NCBI GenBank assembly: GCA_030017955.1
Contig: JASEGR010000024.1
Location: 1-37,912 of the forward strand
Direction of reading: 5' to 3'
DNA from: Candidatus Eisenbacteria bacterium
Lineage (GTDB): Bacteria > Eisenbacteria > RBG-16-71-46 > JASEGR01
Length of the DNA stretch: 37,912 bases
Positions within the stretch are counted from its first letter, which is position 1. Each line of letters begins with the position of its first letter. A program made the position numbers and the translations under genes. Of the stretch, positions 16,491-25,660 are shown in pieces. The notes under the pieces were generated by a model that saw only the letters and a program-made list of their open reading frames with translations, was not told where the DNA came from and did not search any database.

Positions 16491-16968
16491 TCAACTGAAG
16501 CTCGAACCCTGTGGTTTCCCTTTCTTCCATTGCCAGTAGCATCGACATGAGCAGAATACTCGTCGTTCCGTTTTTCTGGGAGTTTCAAACGCGGCGGAAC
16601 ATATTGGACATTGCGCCGTGACCCAATCTCGTAATGGCGACGGTTTCCCTCTTCGGAACTTCCAGAGGCATTGATAGGAACAGTATGTTCGACGGGCTAC
16701 CCCAAATGTTGTCTCGAACGATCGTTTGCAGATCGGACATCGAACGATATGGCGATCGTAGTTTTGTGGGCGTCGTCTCAGATTCACGATTCGTGCGTGA
16801 GCGATTGCCTCTGGAAGTTCGCGAGCAACATGCTGTCCAGGAGAATCGAATAATTCAAGATTTTCAATCCGGTTATCTTTTCGATTATGATTTCGATGAT
16901 GGATGTTTCGGAGAACGAATATACCAGTAGCCAGAACGATCAATCCGTGATTTCTGTTGGTCACCCAT
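16491..16968 (-). pseudogene. HNH homing endonuclease, inactivated by an internal deletion
   Basis: The only minus-strand gene. From T-ATG at 16968 one frame gives MGDQQKSRIDRSGYWYIRSP then KHP, a normal HNH-enzyme N-terminus, and stops at 16885. A second frame continues IHHRNHNRKDNRIENLELF, the HNH core, then two tandem zinc fingers of the form CPICxxxFET...RRxxCSxxC, ending at 16491. The expected linker between the parts (H-R-L-V-x-E...L-G-R...E) is missing, so a deletion of about 25-35 codons plus a frameshift joins them. The frame is also open up to ATG 17009, but that upstream part is not HNH-like. Homing endonucleases are selfish genes, so loss would cost the phage little. Confidence 0.75.
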
Positions 16969-17021
16969 ACAGTGTAGTCGTTGTCGTATCTACTCCTGTA
17001 TTGTCCCATGCTCGTTAGGAT

Positions 17022-17801
17022 ATGTCTATAGCACCACCATCGTTAGTGAAAATTGCAGACATCGCAAAAGTATTCCCGATGGTATCTCCATTGAAGAATG
17101 TCCGAATAACACAAGGATTCGGTGAGAATGCGATCCCACTTTACAAAGATTTAGGAATGCGTGGGCACAACGCAGCCGATATGGTTGCAAGGGATGGAAC
17201 ACCCGCTTTCTCAGTACTCAACGGAATCTGTGCGTATACTGATACGAGCGATAAGAGTTACGGATACTTCCTCTTTCTCCGAACCCCGACGAAGCAGATC
17301 AACGGCGTCCAGTGTTTCGTGGAAGTTGTGTACGCGCATCTTCAGGAGATTTTTGTGAAAACAGGAGAGGAAGTTACTGAAGGGCAACTCATCGCGCATT
17401 GCGATAATACGGGATTCCCGAAGTTTTCTACCGGATCGCACCTCCATCTTGGTACCCGCGTGGTTTATATCATCAAAGGACAGGAGAAGCGGATGCTTGA
17501 CAATGGGTACTTTGGGTACAGCGACCCCGCACTCTTCCTGACCAGCGGACGCGAATCCGTATACCCGGTGGATCAACGGTACGGGAGACCGAGGAACTAC
17601 TTCGCGGAAAAAGTCTTTGCGTTCTCACTGGTGACACGACGAGCGTTAGGTCGGCTTCCGACTCCGAGGGAGATCAACGCGATCACCTACGGAAACGGAT
17701 GGACGCTCCCGCATATCGTGAATCCGGCACTATTCGTCACGTGGTCAGAGATGACCTACGACGAATATCGAGAGAAGCTTCGTGCAATGATTGGATCATA
17801 A
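17022..17801 (+). CDS. M23-family peptidase, probable endolysin
   Basis: A LytM-type zinc metallopeptidase that would cut peptide cross-links of peptidoglycan. The zinc ligands H49-x3-D53 (GHNAADM) and H142 in GSHLHLG (H140, H142), and H106 in VYAHL, match the family set. The conserved Q-G-F-G near residue 31 and the GEEVTEGQLIAHCDNTG segment also fit. The C-terminal 80 residues form an extra domain not recognised. No signal peptide, so export would need the nearby holin candidates, or the enzyme may be virion-bound. 259 aa, T-ATG start. Confidence 0.85.
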   Translation: MSIAPPSLVKIADIAKVFPMVSPLKNVRITQGFGENAIPLYKDLGMRGHNAADMVARDGTPAFSVLNGICAYTDTSDKSYGYFLFLRTPTKQINGVQCFVEVVYAHLQEIFVKTGEEVTEGQLIAHCDNTGFPKFSTGSHLHLGTRVVYIIKGQEKRMLDNGYFGYSDPALFLTSGRESVYPVDQRYGRPRNYFAEKVFAFSLVTRRALGRLPTPREINAITYGNGWTLPHIVNPALFVTWSEMTYDEYREKLRAMIGS

Positions 17802-17811
17802 CAACGTCCTT

Positions 17812-17913
17812 ATGGATGACCCCATGCAGGAACTAGATACAGAACTGACGCCGGAGATGCCACCGGAGACACCGCCGGAGGAACCGTCGGAACCGGAATC
17901 GATCGCAGCGTAA
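17812..17913 (+). CDS. Short acidic Pro/Glu-rich peptide, 33 aa
   Basis: T-ATG at 17812 and TAA at 17911-17913. The product is almost entirely Pro, Glu, Thr and Ser (MPPETPPEEPSEPES), certainly disordered. It lies between the peptidase and the holin candidate with operon-like spacing (10 and 18 bases). It might be a regulator of lysis or a spurious ORF. The start context is the main support. Confidence 0.4.
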   Translation: MDDPMQELDTELTPEMPPETPPEEPSEPESIAA

Positions 17914-17931
17914 CCTTCATTATCAGTGGGT

Positions 17932-18096
17932 ATGTCACTCCCATCATTCAAGGGGAAGCGCTCGTACATTCTCGCGGTATTGATAGGACTTGTTGCTGTG
18001 GCAGCGTATCTCGGGTACATCGATGCGGCGGAGCGCGATTTCCTCTTTGGTCTCCTTGGAGCAGGTGGACTCGCATCGCTCCGAGCGGCGAAGTAG
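17932..18096 (+). CDS. Holin candidate, 54 aa
   Basis: T-ATG start at 17932. A short basic N-terminus (SLPSFKGKRS) leads into a hydrophobic helix (YILAVLIGLVAVAAYLGYID), a short charged turn (AAERD), and a second weakly hydrophobic helix (FLFGLLGAGGLASLRAAK). This resembles small two-helix phage holins that open the inner membrane for the endolysin. It follows the M23 peptidase closely. Function is inferred from topology and position. Confidence 0.6.
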   Translation: MSLPSFKGKRSYILAVLIGLVAVAAYLGYIDAAERDFLFGLLGAGGLASLRAAK

Positions 18097-18097
18097 C

Positions 18098-18147
18098 GAA
18101 CTGCGCGCGCGGGAGCGTTTCCATAACTCCTCCCGCGCTCAGAGTTC
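18098..18147 (+). terminator. GC-rich hairpin after the lysis genes
   Basis: GCGCGGGAG (18107-18115) pairs with CTCCCGCGC (18130-18138), enclosed by a second stem GAACT/AGTTC (18098-18102, 18143-18147). No clear T run follows. It probably separates the lysis genes from the tail genes at the mRNA level, as a weak terminator or processing site. Confidence 0.45.
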
Positions 18148-18158
18148 GGTACTCACCT

Positions 18159-19070
18159 ATGCTCACCCGGCAAGGGATTCGCACGCGCATCACGGACCTC
18201 ATTACGGATACCGACGCCGCGACGGTGACGCTCGTGAACAATCTCGTGAACGAGACGCACCACCATATCCTCACGCGGTGGCGATGGCCGTTCCTCGAAG
18301 TGATAGGGACGCGAACCACCGTGGCATCGACCGCCACGTACCGACTCCCGCATAACTACGGGAAGATGCTCCACGTCACCACGACGATCGCCGGCATTGA
18401 GTACCCGGTGGAGATCGTCGAGGACTTGAACCTCTGGCTCCACATTACCGCGCGAGGAACGAGCAATACATCAGAACCGCCGCAGTACGTCTTCCTTTCC
18501 GCAGACACCGCGGAGTTCTGGCCGGTGCCGTCGACCGCCGGACGGACCATCACGTTCTACTACACCCGGCGGGTCGTGGACTTTGCGAATGATGACTATA
18601 CGACCGGGACCATTGATGCACTTGCGAACGGCGCGTCAGCAGTCACCGGAGCGGCAACCGTGTGGACCGCGGGGTTCGTCGGGCGGTATCTCCGCATCAC
18701 GAGCAACGGATTCTGGTACGAGATCAGTGCGCGGACCTCGAATACCGCAATCACGATTATCAAGACGTACGCGGGGACGACCATCACCGCTCCTGGTGGG
18801 GAGGCGTACACCATCGGCGAGCTTCCGGTGATCCCCGAGGAGTTCCATGAGCTGCTCATCTGGCGCCCCGTTGCGTTCTACTACCTCCAGAAGGAACGGC
18901 AGGATCTCTCGCGGGTGTACTTCGACCTTTTCGAGACTGGGATGACCCGAATGCAACGGGAGTTCGGAACGAAATCGCACCAATTCGTTATCCCCCCCCG
19001 GGGGACACTCCGTGAGCAGTCGAGATTCATTGATCCGAATGACCCGCCGCAAACCGCAGTAATCACGTAG
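18159..19070 (+). CDS. Head-tail adaptor protein (SU10-adaptor-like)
   Basis: 303 residues. The N-terminal helices (IRTRITDLITDTDAATVTLV, then NETHHHILTRWRWPFL) and a C-terminal helical module with PEEFHELLIWRPVAFYYLQK and R-V-Y-F-D-L-F-E-T-G-M-x-R-M are characteristic of phage adaptor proteins that attach below the portal. A beta-rich insertion (residues about 150-215) contains two Thr-rich sheets. The position before the propeller-like gene fits a podovirus neck. T-ATG start. Confidence 0.7.
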   Translation: MLTRQGIRTRITDLITDTDAATVTLVNNLVNETHHHILTRWRWPFLEVIGTRTTVASTATYRLPHNYGKMLHVTTTIAGIEYPVEIVEDLNLWLHITARGTSNTSEPPQYVFLSADTAEFWPVPSTAGRTITFYYTRRVVDFANDDYTTGTIDALANGASAVTGAATVWTAGFVGRYLRITSNGFWYEISARTSNTAITIIKTYAGTTITAPGGEAYTIGELPVIPEEFHELLIWRPVAFYYLQKERQDLSRVYFDLFETGMTRMQREFGTKSHQFVIPPRGTLREQSRFIDPNDPPQTAVIT

Positions 19071-19074
19071 CGCT

Positions 19075-20481
19075 ATGCCGACCGTGCTCATGGAGGATCA
19101 ATTCTTCGGTGGGCTCTCGTCCGGCGAGAAGCGTGGCATCGTGGGCTCATTTGCGGCGGGTCGAAACCTCGACTACCGGACAGAGCCAGATCGGCTCTCC
19201 GTGGCGACTGCGACCGCGAACGATAGCGGTGTAGTCGTCACGGATCTCATCAAGTGGTTCCAGCCGACGAGCGGATCGGAGCTGTTCGCGCTCGGATCCA
19301 CCGGCCAGCTCTACCGACGGACCGGCGGCGCGTGGTCGGTCTTCGAGTCCGTGGGTGGCGCGGGCCAGGGGATGACGATCTTCAATGACTATCTCTGGTT
19401 TGCGAACGCAACCGATCTTCGGCGGTACGGGCCGCTCTCCGATGGGCCGTCGAGTGCGCTCTTCGCCACACTGACGACCGACGCGGACTGGCACCCGATG
19501 GTGGAGTACCAAAACTTCATCTGCATCGGCGCCGGGCGGACGCTCACAACCGTCAATGACGCGGGGACGCGGGTCAATCAGTTTAGTTTCCCGATCGGCT
19601 GGCGGATCAAATCGCTCGCAGTGGTCGGCGATTATCTTGCCATCGGGTGTATGCGCGGGAGCGCAATCACGGACTTCGAGGATGGGTTGCTCGCGTACTG
19701 GGACGGGAACGCCTCGACGTACCTCTCGCCGGTCTGGGTGAAAGAGAGCGGGGTCAACGCGTTCATTGCCGATCAGAATACGCTCTACGTATTCGCAGGA
19801 ACTGCCGGAAACGTGTACGCGACTGGCGCCATGGGCCGCCAGCTCGTGAAGGTGAAGCGTATCCCAGGGATCGTTCCGTCCTACGCAGAGGTATGGCCTG
19901 GCGCCGTCTCCCTCTGGAAGGGACTCATTCATGCGGGGATCGCCGGGACGACGAACTCCACGACGTTCTCGCAGGGCGTATACACGTATGGGGCCACGGA
20001 CAAGAACTACGCACCGTCACTGAACCTGGAGTACACCGCATCGACCGGAACGGGGACGGGGACGACACTTCAAATCGGTGCGGTGCGTGGAGTAGACCCA
20101 CAGAATCTATACGTCGGCGTTCGGGATGGCGTGACCTTCCGCATTGATCGCGTGACGGGCACAACCCCGTTCACCACTGCCACATATACCTCCCGTATCT
20201 ACGACGCCAGCCGTCCGTTCGAGCGTAAGCTGTTCTCCGCTTTCCGGGTGAACTTCGCGCCGCTCGGAGCTGGGCAATCCGTCGCCATCGCGGTCGCCGC
20301 GGATCGCGCCGCAGCGTTCACAACCCTCGGGACAGAGGCAACTGCGGATACGACGACGCTCCGTGCGTCCACGAACATCAAGGCGTATGACATTCAGGTC
20401 CGACTCACGCTCACCGCTGGCGCTGCCGCTCCGCGTGTCCTCTCTTTTGCGGTGACGTACGATTTTGAGCCGATCGTCTAG
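19075..20481 (+). CDS. Beta-propeller-like tail/nozzle protein
   Basis: 468 residues, beta-rich, with many Trp and Tyr and repeated blade-like segments (LIKWFQPTSGSELFALGSTG; GMTIFNDYLWFANATDLRRY; YQNFICIGAGRTLTTVND). The opening M-x-D-Q-F-x-G-G-L...F-A-A-G-R-N-L-D-Y-R-T-E-P is conserved in podovirus proteins that follow the adaptor gene and are thought to form the tail tube or nozzle. Function is inferred from this pattern and the order adaptor-propeller-fibre. Confidence 0.6.
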   Translation: MPTVLMEDQFFGGLSSGEKRGIVGSFAAGRNLDYRTEPDRLSVATATANDSGVVVTDLIKWFQPTSGSELFALGSTGQLYRRTGGAWSVFESVGGAGQGMTIFNDYLWFANATDLRRYGPLSDGPSSALFATLTTDADWHPMVEYQNFICIGAGRTLTTVNDAGTRVNQFSFPIGWRIKSLAVVGDYLAIGCMRGSAITDFEDGLLAYWDGNASTYLSPVWVKESGVNAFIADQNTLYVFAGTAGNVYATGAMGRQLVKVKRIPGIVPSYAEVWPGAVSLWKGLIHAGIAGTTNSTTFSQGVYTYGATDKNYAPSLNLEYTASTGTGTGTTLQIGAVRGVDPQNLYVGVRDGVTFRIDRVTGTTPFTTATYTSRIYDASRPFERKLFSAFRVNFAPLGAGQSVAIAVAADRAAAFTTLGTEATADTTTLRASTNIKAYDIQVRLTLTAGAAAPRVLSFAVTYDFEPIV

Positions 20482-20483
20482 GT

Positions 20484-22949
20484 ATGGCGAGATCTCCCTC
20501 CATCGACATCGCGCGGTTTCCGGTGATCCCGGATGTACCGGTCATCTTCCAGGGTGTGCCGACGACGGATGGTGTCGCAGATGCACCGAGTTCGTCGTTC
20601 TCGACGCTCTCGACTGGCGGAGCGTTTACGACGATCAACAATGTGGTCGGCGGTGACGGATCACTCCGGTCCTCGAACTTCGTCACGGGAACGACGGGAT
20701 GGCGTATTCGTGGGAACGGTGATGTGGAGTTCAATTCGGGAACATTCCGCGGCGCACTGATTGCCGGAGAGATTCATATTCCTGATCGAAGTATCACTAC
20801 GCGGAGTTTTCACGTGAACACGTCGGGAACCATGTGGATCGGTGCCACGGAGGCAGACTTCGCTCTGAACAACAACAATGCGGAGTTCTACGTTCTGAAC
20901 ACCGGTGCGATGCGTGTGGGGACGACGGCGGCGTCCTTCGACTGGAACGTCACAACGACCGATGCGCTCACCATTCGAGGGAACAACGCCGCTGGTCCCA
21001 TCATCACGACTATCAATGAGGCGACCTCCGGTATCCACATGGAGCAGTACAGCGCGAACAGCTCCGGGCCAAACGTGACATTCCGGAAATCACGGGGGAC
21101 ATTCGCGGCGCCCACCGCTGCATTGTTGAACGATACGCTCGGTTTCGTTGGTGCAAACGGGTACGGGGCAACCGGATTCCCTGCGTTCGGGACGTTCCAG
21201 GCGGCGATCACGTTCTCCGCAGCGGAGAACTGGACCGATGCGGCGCGGGGAACGTACATCGACTTTTCTACCACGACGGCCGGTGGAACCGCTCGACTTC
21301 TACGGATGCGCCTTGAAGCGAATGGGGACATCACGCTCTCTGACGGCACGGACATCACGCTGTCTGGGGAATCCGCTCGAACCGTAACGATGGCACGGTT
21401 TTCCATCGCAGGCGCTGGGAACAACCTCACCATCGGTTCTGGTGGGGCAGGATCGGGGACTGTGAACGGGAACGGGGGGACGCTGCTCTTGCAGAGCGGG
21501 ATCGCAACTGGATCTGGATCATCGAGTATCGAACTGTACACGGCAACTCCAGGCGTTGCTGGAGCCGCCGACAATACGCCGTCAGTGAAAATGTCCATTC
21601 TCGGGAATGGGAATACGACGTTCACCCAGGCGGTCGTCCTCACGGGTTCTCCGACCGCGTTCACCATCACTGGTGGTGCTCACACGACGCTCACCGCATC
21701 GACCGAGGCAACGGATATCAACCTCAACCTGGCACGGACGGTTCAGTTTGCGACCGGTGCGCTCGCCACGCAGCGCGCGGTGCGCGTCCAGGCGCCGACG
21801 TATGCATTCGTCGGGGCATCGACGCTCACCACCGCGATAACGTTTTCGATCACCGGTGCACCGATCGCGGGGACCAATGCGACACTGACGACGAGTATCG
21901 CAGCGAATATCGAACAGTTTGGCGGAAGCTCCGAGACGATCAATGGGATTCGGGTGAACCAGCCAGGGATCGCCAACGGATTCGGCGCGGTCACCACGAT
22001 CGCAGGACTTGATCTCCCGACCGCATCGATTGTGCTCGGGAATCAGACGGCGACCGCGACCGACGTGTTCGGTATTCGCCTCGGCATCCAGACGTATACA
22101 TCGACCACACTCGTGCGGACGGTGACGAACCTCGCGACGTTCTACGTCGAGGGGGCACCGGTGGCGAGCACGAACGTGACGGCCACGAATGGTCCGTACG
22201 CGGTGTTCATTGACGGTGGGGTGTCGAGGTTCGACGGGAACCTTCTTGTCGGTGCCACGGTATCGCCGGCCGGGATGACCGGTCCGGGGGTCGCCATCAA
22301 CCAGGCAGGTTCTGACAATGAGATTCTGACATTGAAATCTTCCGATGTTGCGCACGGGGTGACCACGCTCACCGAGACGGACACGTTTGGATTCTTCCAG
22401 AAAGCGAGTGCAACGAACGGTGGACTCTCCATTTCCGGGATCGGGAGTAGCACGACCGCAGGACTGAACGTCATCGGGATCCACGTCACCGCAGACACGA
22501 CGAAGGCGAACGGCTCCACTGGTGCGGTCCAGGTTATCGGACAGCTTCGGTCGGGGACGACGACCGGATCGCTCGGCGCGAATGCGAATATCATCGTATT
22601 CCGAGACGATGGGACCGTGCGGTTCATTCTCGATTCCGATGGCGATTCTCACCAGGATGTCGGAACTGCCTGGACGAACTTCGACGAGCAGAACGATGTG
22701 GAACTTCTCACTCAACTCTCTGTCCAAGTTTCTAGACAGCACGATCCGATTCGTCTCCACTTCGCGGAGTTTCTTGATCGGAATCGCCGACGGTTGGAAG
22801 AACTCAAGCTCGTGACCTTCAACGAAAACGGGCATCCCTTCGTCAACTGGAGCAAGCTGAACATGCTCCTTGTCGGAGCGGTTCGACAACTGTACGGACG
22901 AATCCAACGCGTGGAGGAGGCGCAGACGAACGCATTACTTCCCCAGTGA
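20484..22949 (+). CDS. Tail fibre protein with C-terminal helical domain
   Basis: 821 residues. The N-terminus includes GWRIRGNGDVEFNSGTFRGA, the classic start of fibre or central-tail attachment modules. The middle is Thr/Gly/Ser-rich beta-repeat sequence. Residues about 390-470 share the AHTTLTASTEATDINLNLAR ... LATQRAVRVQAPTY ... ITGAP block with the protein at 13696. The last 110 residues (DVELLTQLSVQVSRQ ... NWSKLNMLLVGAVRQLYGRI) are helical and recur at the ends of many metagenomic phage fibres. Likely receptor-binding or fibre shaft. Confidence 0.75.
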   Translation: MARSPSIDIARFPVIPDVPVIFQGVPTTDGVADAPSSSFSTLSTGGAFTTINNVVGGDGSLRSSNFVTGTTGWRIRGNGDVEFNSGTFRGALIAGEIHIPDRSITTRSFHVNTSGTMWIGATEADFALNNNNAEFYVLNTGAMRVGTTAASFDWNVTTTDALTIRGNNAAGPIITTINEATSGIHMEQYSANSSGPNVTFRKSRGTFAAPTAALLNDTLGFVGANGYGATGFPAFGTFQAAITFSAAENWTDAARGTYIDFSTTTAGGTARLLRMRLEANGDITLSDGTDITLSGESARTVTMARFSIAGAGNNLTIGSGGAGSGTVNGNGGTLLLQSGIATGSGSSSIELYTATPGVAGAADNTPSVKMSILGNGNTTFTQAVVLTGSPTAFTITGGAHTTLTASTEATDINLNLARTVQFATGALATQRAVRVQAPTYAFVGASTLTTAITFSITGAPIAGTNATLTTSIAANIEQFGGSSETINGIRVNQPGIANGFGAVTTIAGLDLPTASIVLGNQTATATDVFGIRLGIQTYTSTTLVRTVTNLATFYVEGAPVASTNVTATNGPYAVFIDGGVSRFDGNLLVGATVSPAGMTGPGVAINQAGSDNEILTLKSSDVAHGVTTLTETDTFGFFQKASATNGGLSISGIGSSTTAGLNVIGIHVTADTTKANGSTGAVQVIGQLRSGTTTGSLGANANIIVFRDDGTVRFILDSDGDSHQDVGTAWTNFDEQNDVELLTQLSVQVSRQHDPIRLHFAEFLDRNRRRLEELKLVTFNENGHPFVNWSKLNMLLVGAVRQLYGRIQRVEEAQTNALLPQ

Positions 22950-22966
22950 GGAATCGCAGTGATCGT

Positions 22967-25654
22967 ATGGCATTCTCTCTACAGGCAGCACGGGAGTTCC
23001 GAAACTTCAGCGGTGAGGACATCTCGACTCTCGGGTTCGAGCCGGTGGAGTTTGCTGTCGAGGGAAACCGTCTCGTCGTCCGCGGGGCATCGGGGCAAGA
23101 CCGATCATTCAACGTTGGGAATAACGTCCAAGCACAGTACGACGCGGAACGACTCGCGCGTGCATTTAGTGTTCGGATGGTGACGCCAAACTTCACCACG
23201 GATTTTGGAACTGGCGCGCTCTCTTTCTCTCAGCGGATCGGCGCAGCGGGACAGCAAGGGATTCCCGCGGAACAGCAAGCACTCGTCCGACAGCAACTGG
23301 GAATGCCGGCAGCGCCGCTTCCCTCGGTTCCTCCACAACTCCCACCGCCTCAACCGGCGCTTCCTCCTCCCGCGCCGCCGCCGGCACCCGCATCACCACC
23401 GCCAGCACCGCCAGCGCAACATCGCCAGGCAACGTTGTACGGTCCAGCGGGGGAAAGGGAGGTCGTTGATGTTGGATCTCCCCGTGCATCGGAACTCCAA
23501 TCTCAGGGATGGGGATTGACGAAGGGGAGCTACCGAGCGCCACCGACGTCAGCTCCAGCACCGCGTGCTCCGGCGCCGGCTTCCGTACCACCACGCGCAG
23601 CACCGACATCAGTTGCTGCGCCTCCTCCATCGCGTGCAGCGCCCGCACCAACGCCGGTTACCACGCCACCACCGGTTCCTCGCGTCACTCCCGCACCCGT
23701 ACCAGCAGCAGCTCCTCCGAGGGCACCGGCGCCACCGGTTGCTGGTCCACGGATCACACCGGAAGAAGCAACCCGTCAGGGGTTGACGCCGGTCTCGGAG
23801 CCGTCACAGCTTCGCGGTCTCCGCGAGGAGCAACTCGTGCGAACGACGAGTCCACAGATATTCCTCAGGCCGATGGCGCAGCCAGGAGGTTCCGTATTCG
23901 GTGCTCTACCATCCCCGAGTGTACCGCCACCTGTCCTTGGAGCAGCGCCTACTGTCAGTATCCCACAGACAGAAATTACTGCTGAACAGGGTCGTTTCCC
24001 AGGACTCCCGTCTGATGTGGTGATTGGGAATATCCTGGAGCGGCAGAAGCAAGTTTCCACAGGCGCAACACCGGCGGGGATTCCCGCGCTCGATGTTGGT
24101 GGCGCTGCGGGGACGACGATTCCGACGCTCGCACTTCCGCAACTCCTCGGCATCACGGAACCGGAGGCACGAGGTGCGGCACGGACGGTCAATGAGGCGA
24201 TCATACGGCGATTAGAGGGCGACGCAGCACCCGGAGGAGCACCGGGAACTCCTCCTGCGCCTGCACCGAGTCCTGCTGCTCCTGACGTCAATGCTGCCGC
24301 TGCGCCACCAGTGATTGGTGCGGATGATCCCGTGATGCGCGCGCTCACGGATCGGCTCAACAAGTTCCTGGACGCCGATCCGAATGCGGTGAGTCCACAA
24401 TCACAGGCAATTCTCAATGCCATCCAACGGAGACAGGATCAGCTCACCGCAGACCTCAGGAGTTCACGAGAGCAGTTGGTGAGTGCAATCCAGCAGCGCC
24501 CATCGGCACTCGAACAGTACCGGCAGTTCCAGACGGAGCAGGGGATTCCGCAACTTCAGGCGGAGCAGCGACGGCTCGGGGAACTCGGCGTAGCGACTGA
24601 GGGGCGGTTGGAAGAACTCCCGGAGGAGGTGAAGCAGCGGGCGTCACAATTCCTCGTCTCCGCACCGCAGCTCACGCGGCTCACCGCGCGGGAAGCGGAA
24701 CCCATTGCGAAGGTCCTCGCGCAGATCAACCGTGCGCGACAGCTCGGCGTGGAAGACCTCACACTCCGGCGTCAGTTCGCGGGAGAGCTCGCAAAGGCAG
24801 CCGGTGAGGATGCGGACCGCGCACTCCAGGCCATTGAGACGCGGCTCGGAGGCGTGGAACGTGAGGCGCAACTCACGCAGCCATTCTTCCAAGCTGAGAT
24901 TGGTGCTCGTAAGGATTTCCTGGAAGCGGCGCAGCGGCGGCTGGAGAACCAGCAGAAGACCGCGCTTGATCTCCTCAAGGAGCGGCGACAGGATGCGGAG
25001 AACAGGGAAAAGAACGCCCTGGAACGATTGAAGTTTGCGGAGTCATTGGAGGACAAGAAGGTTGCACGCCGTGAGGCGATGGAGGATCGGAAGCTCACGC
25101 GAGAACTCGCCGCGCAAGAGAAAGAGACACAGCGCGAGTTTCAATCTCGAGAGAATGCGCTCACGCGAGACATCAACAAGACAAACGCGGAGGCGCAGCG
25201 ACGAGATCGGGAGCAGGACAACGCGCGGCAACTCATGGTGACGTACTTGAGTACGAACAAGGCAATTCCGAAAGGGGTCGCAGAGAAGATCGCACCGATT
25301 CTCGGCATCCCGGTAAATGATCTCATCAACCTCTCGAAACAACGGCTCGGCGGTGGCGGCATCACGTTCACTACCGAAGAACGAAAGCTGCTTAACGGAC
25401 TTGGAAGTGTTGCCGATGTTGATGCATCTTTACTGCCGCAGACACTCCAAAACGTGCTCGTCAATGTTTTGACTAAGGATGAAGCGGAGCAATTTTTCCG
25501 TGCCTGGAAATCCGAACAGGATAGGCGTGGCCAATCCATAGCACCGGAACTATACATTCGGGAATGGGCGCAAGCGCGGGACCTAGAGGAGGCGAAAAGA
25601 AAGAAGGAGATCAGGGAGGAGGTGAAAGGCGGTGTTGCGAATCCGTACCGATGA
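22967..25654 (+). CDS. Internal virion (ejection) protein candidate, Pro-rich and coiled-coil
   Basis: 895 residues from T-ATG 22967. There is an N-terminal folded domain (about 1-105), then about 150 residues of Pro/Ala low complexity with SH3-ligand-like PxxP runs, a second Pro-rich stretch, and a long charged coiled coil (about residues 490-760, for example QRRQDQLTADLRSSREQL and ALTRDINKTNAEAQRRDR). The size, low Cys content and position before the LPD38-like protein fit internal core or ejection proteins of podoviruses. Exact function unknown. Confidence 0.55.
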   Translation: MAFSLQAAREFRNFSGEDISTLGFEPVEFAVEGNRLVVRGASGQDRSFNVGNNVQAQYDAERLARAFSVRMVTPNFTTDFGTGALSFSQRIGAAGQQGIPAEQQALVRQQLGMPAAPLPSVPPQLPPPQPALPPPAPPPAPASPPPAPPAQHRQATLYGPAGEREVVDVGSPRASELQSQGWGLTKGSYRAPPTSAPAPRAPAPASVPPRAAPTSVAAPPPSRAAPAPTPVTTPPPVPRVTPAPVPAAAPPRAPAPPVAGPRITPEEATRQGLTPVSEPSQLRGLREEQLVRTTSPQIFLRPMAQPGGSVFGALPSPSVPPPVLGAAPTVSIPQTEITAEQGRFPGLPSDVVIGNILERQKQVSTGATPAGIPALDVGGAAGTTIPTLALPQLLGITEPEARGAARTVNEAIIRRLEGDAAPGGAPGTPPAPAPSPAAPDVNAAAAPPVIGADDPVMRALTDRLNKFLDADPNAVSPQSQAILNAIQRRQDQLTADLRSSREQLVSAIQQRPSALEQYRQFQTEQGIPQLQAEQRRLGELGVATEGRLEELPEEVKQRASQFLVSAPQLTRLTAREAEPIAKVLAQINRARQLGVEDLTLRRQFAGELAKAAGEDADRALQAIETRLGGVEREAQLTQPFFQAEIGARKDFLEAAQRRLENQQKTALDLLKERRQDAENREKNALERLKFAESLEDKKVARREAMEDRKLTRELAAQEKETQREFQSRENALTRDINKTNAEAQRRDREQDNARQLMVTYLSTNKAIPKGVAEKIAPILGIPVNDLINLSKQRLGGGGITFTTEERKLLNGLGSVADVDASLLPQTLQNVLVNVLTKDEAEQFFRAWKSEQDRRGQSIAPELYIREWAQARDLEEAKRKKEIREEVKGGVANPYR

Positions 25655-25660
25655 TCCGCT

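Noticed and set aside
21582-22907. 441-residue minus-strand ORF, Arg/Asp/His-rich
   Set aside because: Antisense shadow of the fibre gene at 20484; its composition is the complement of Thr/Gly-rich coding.
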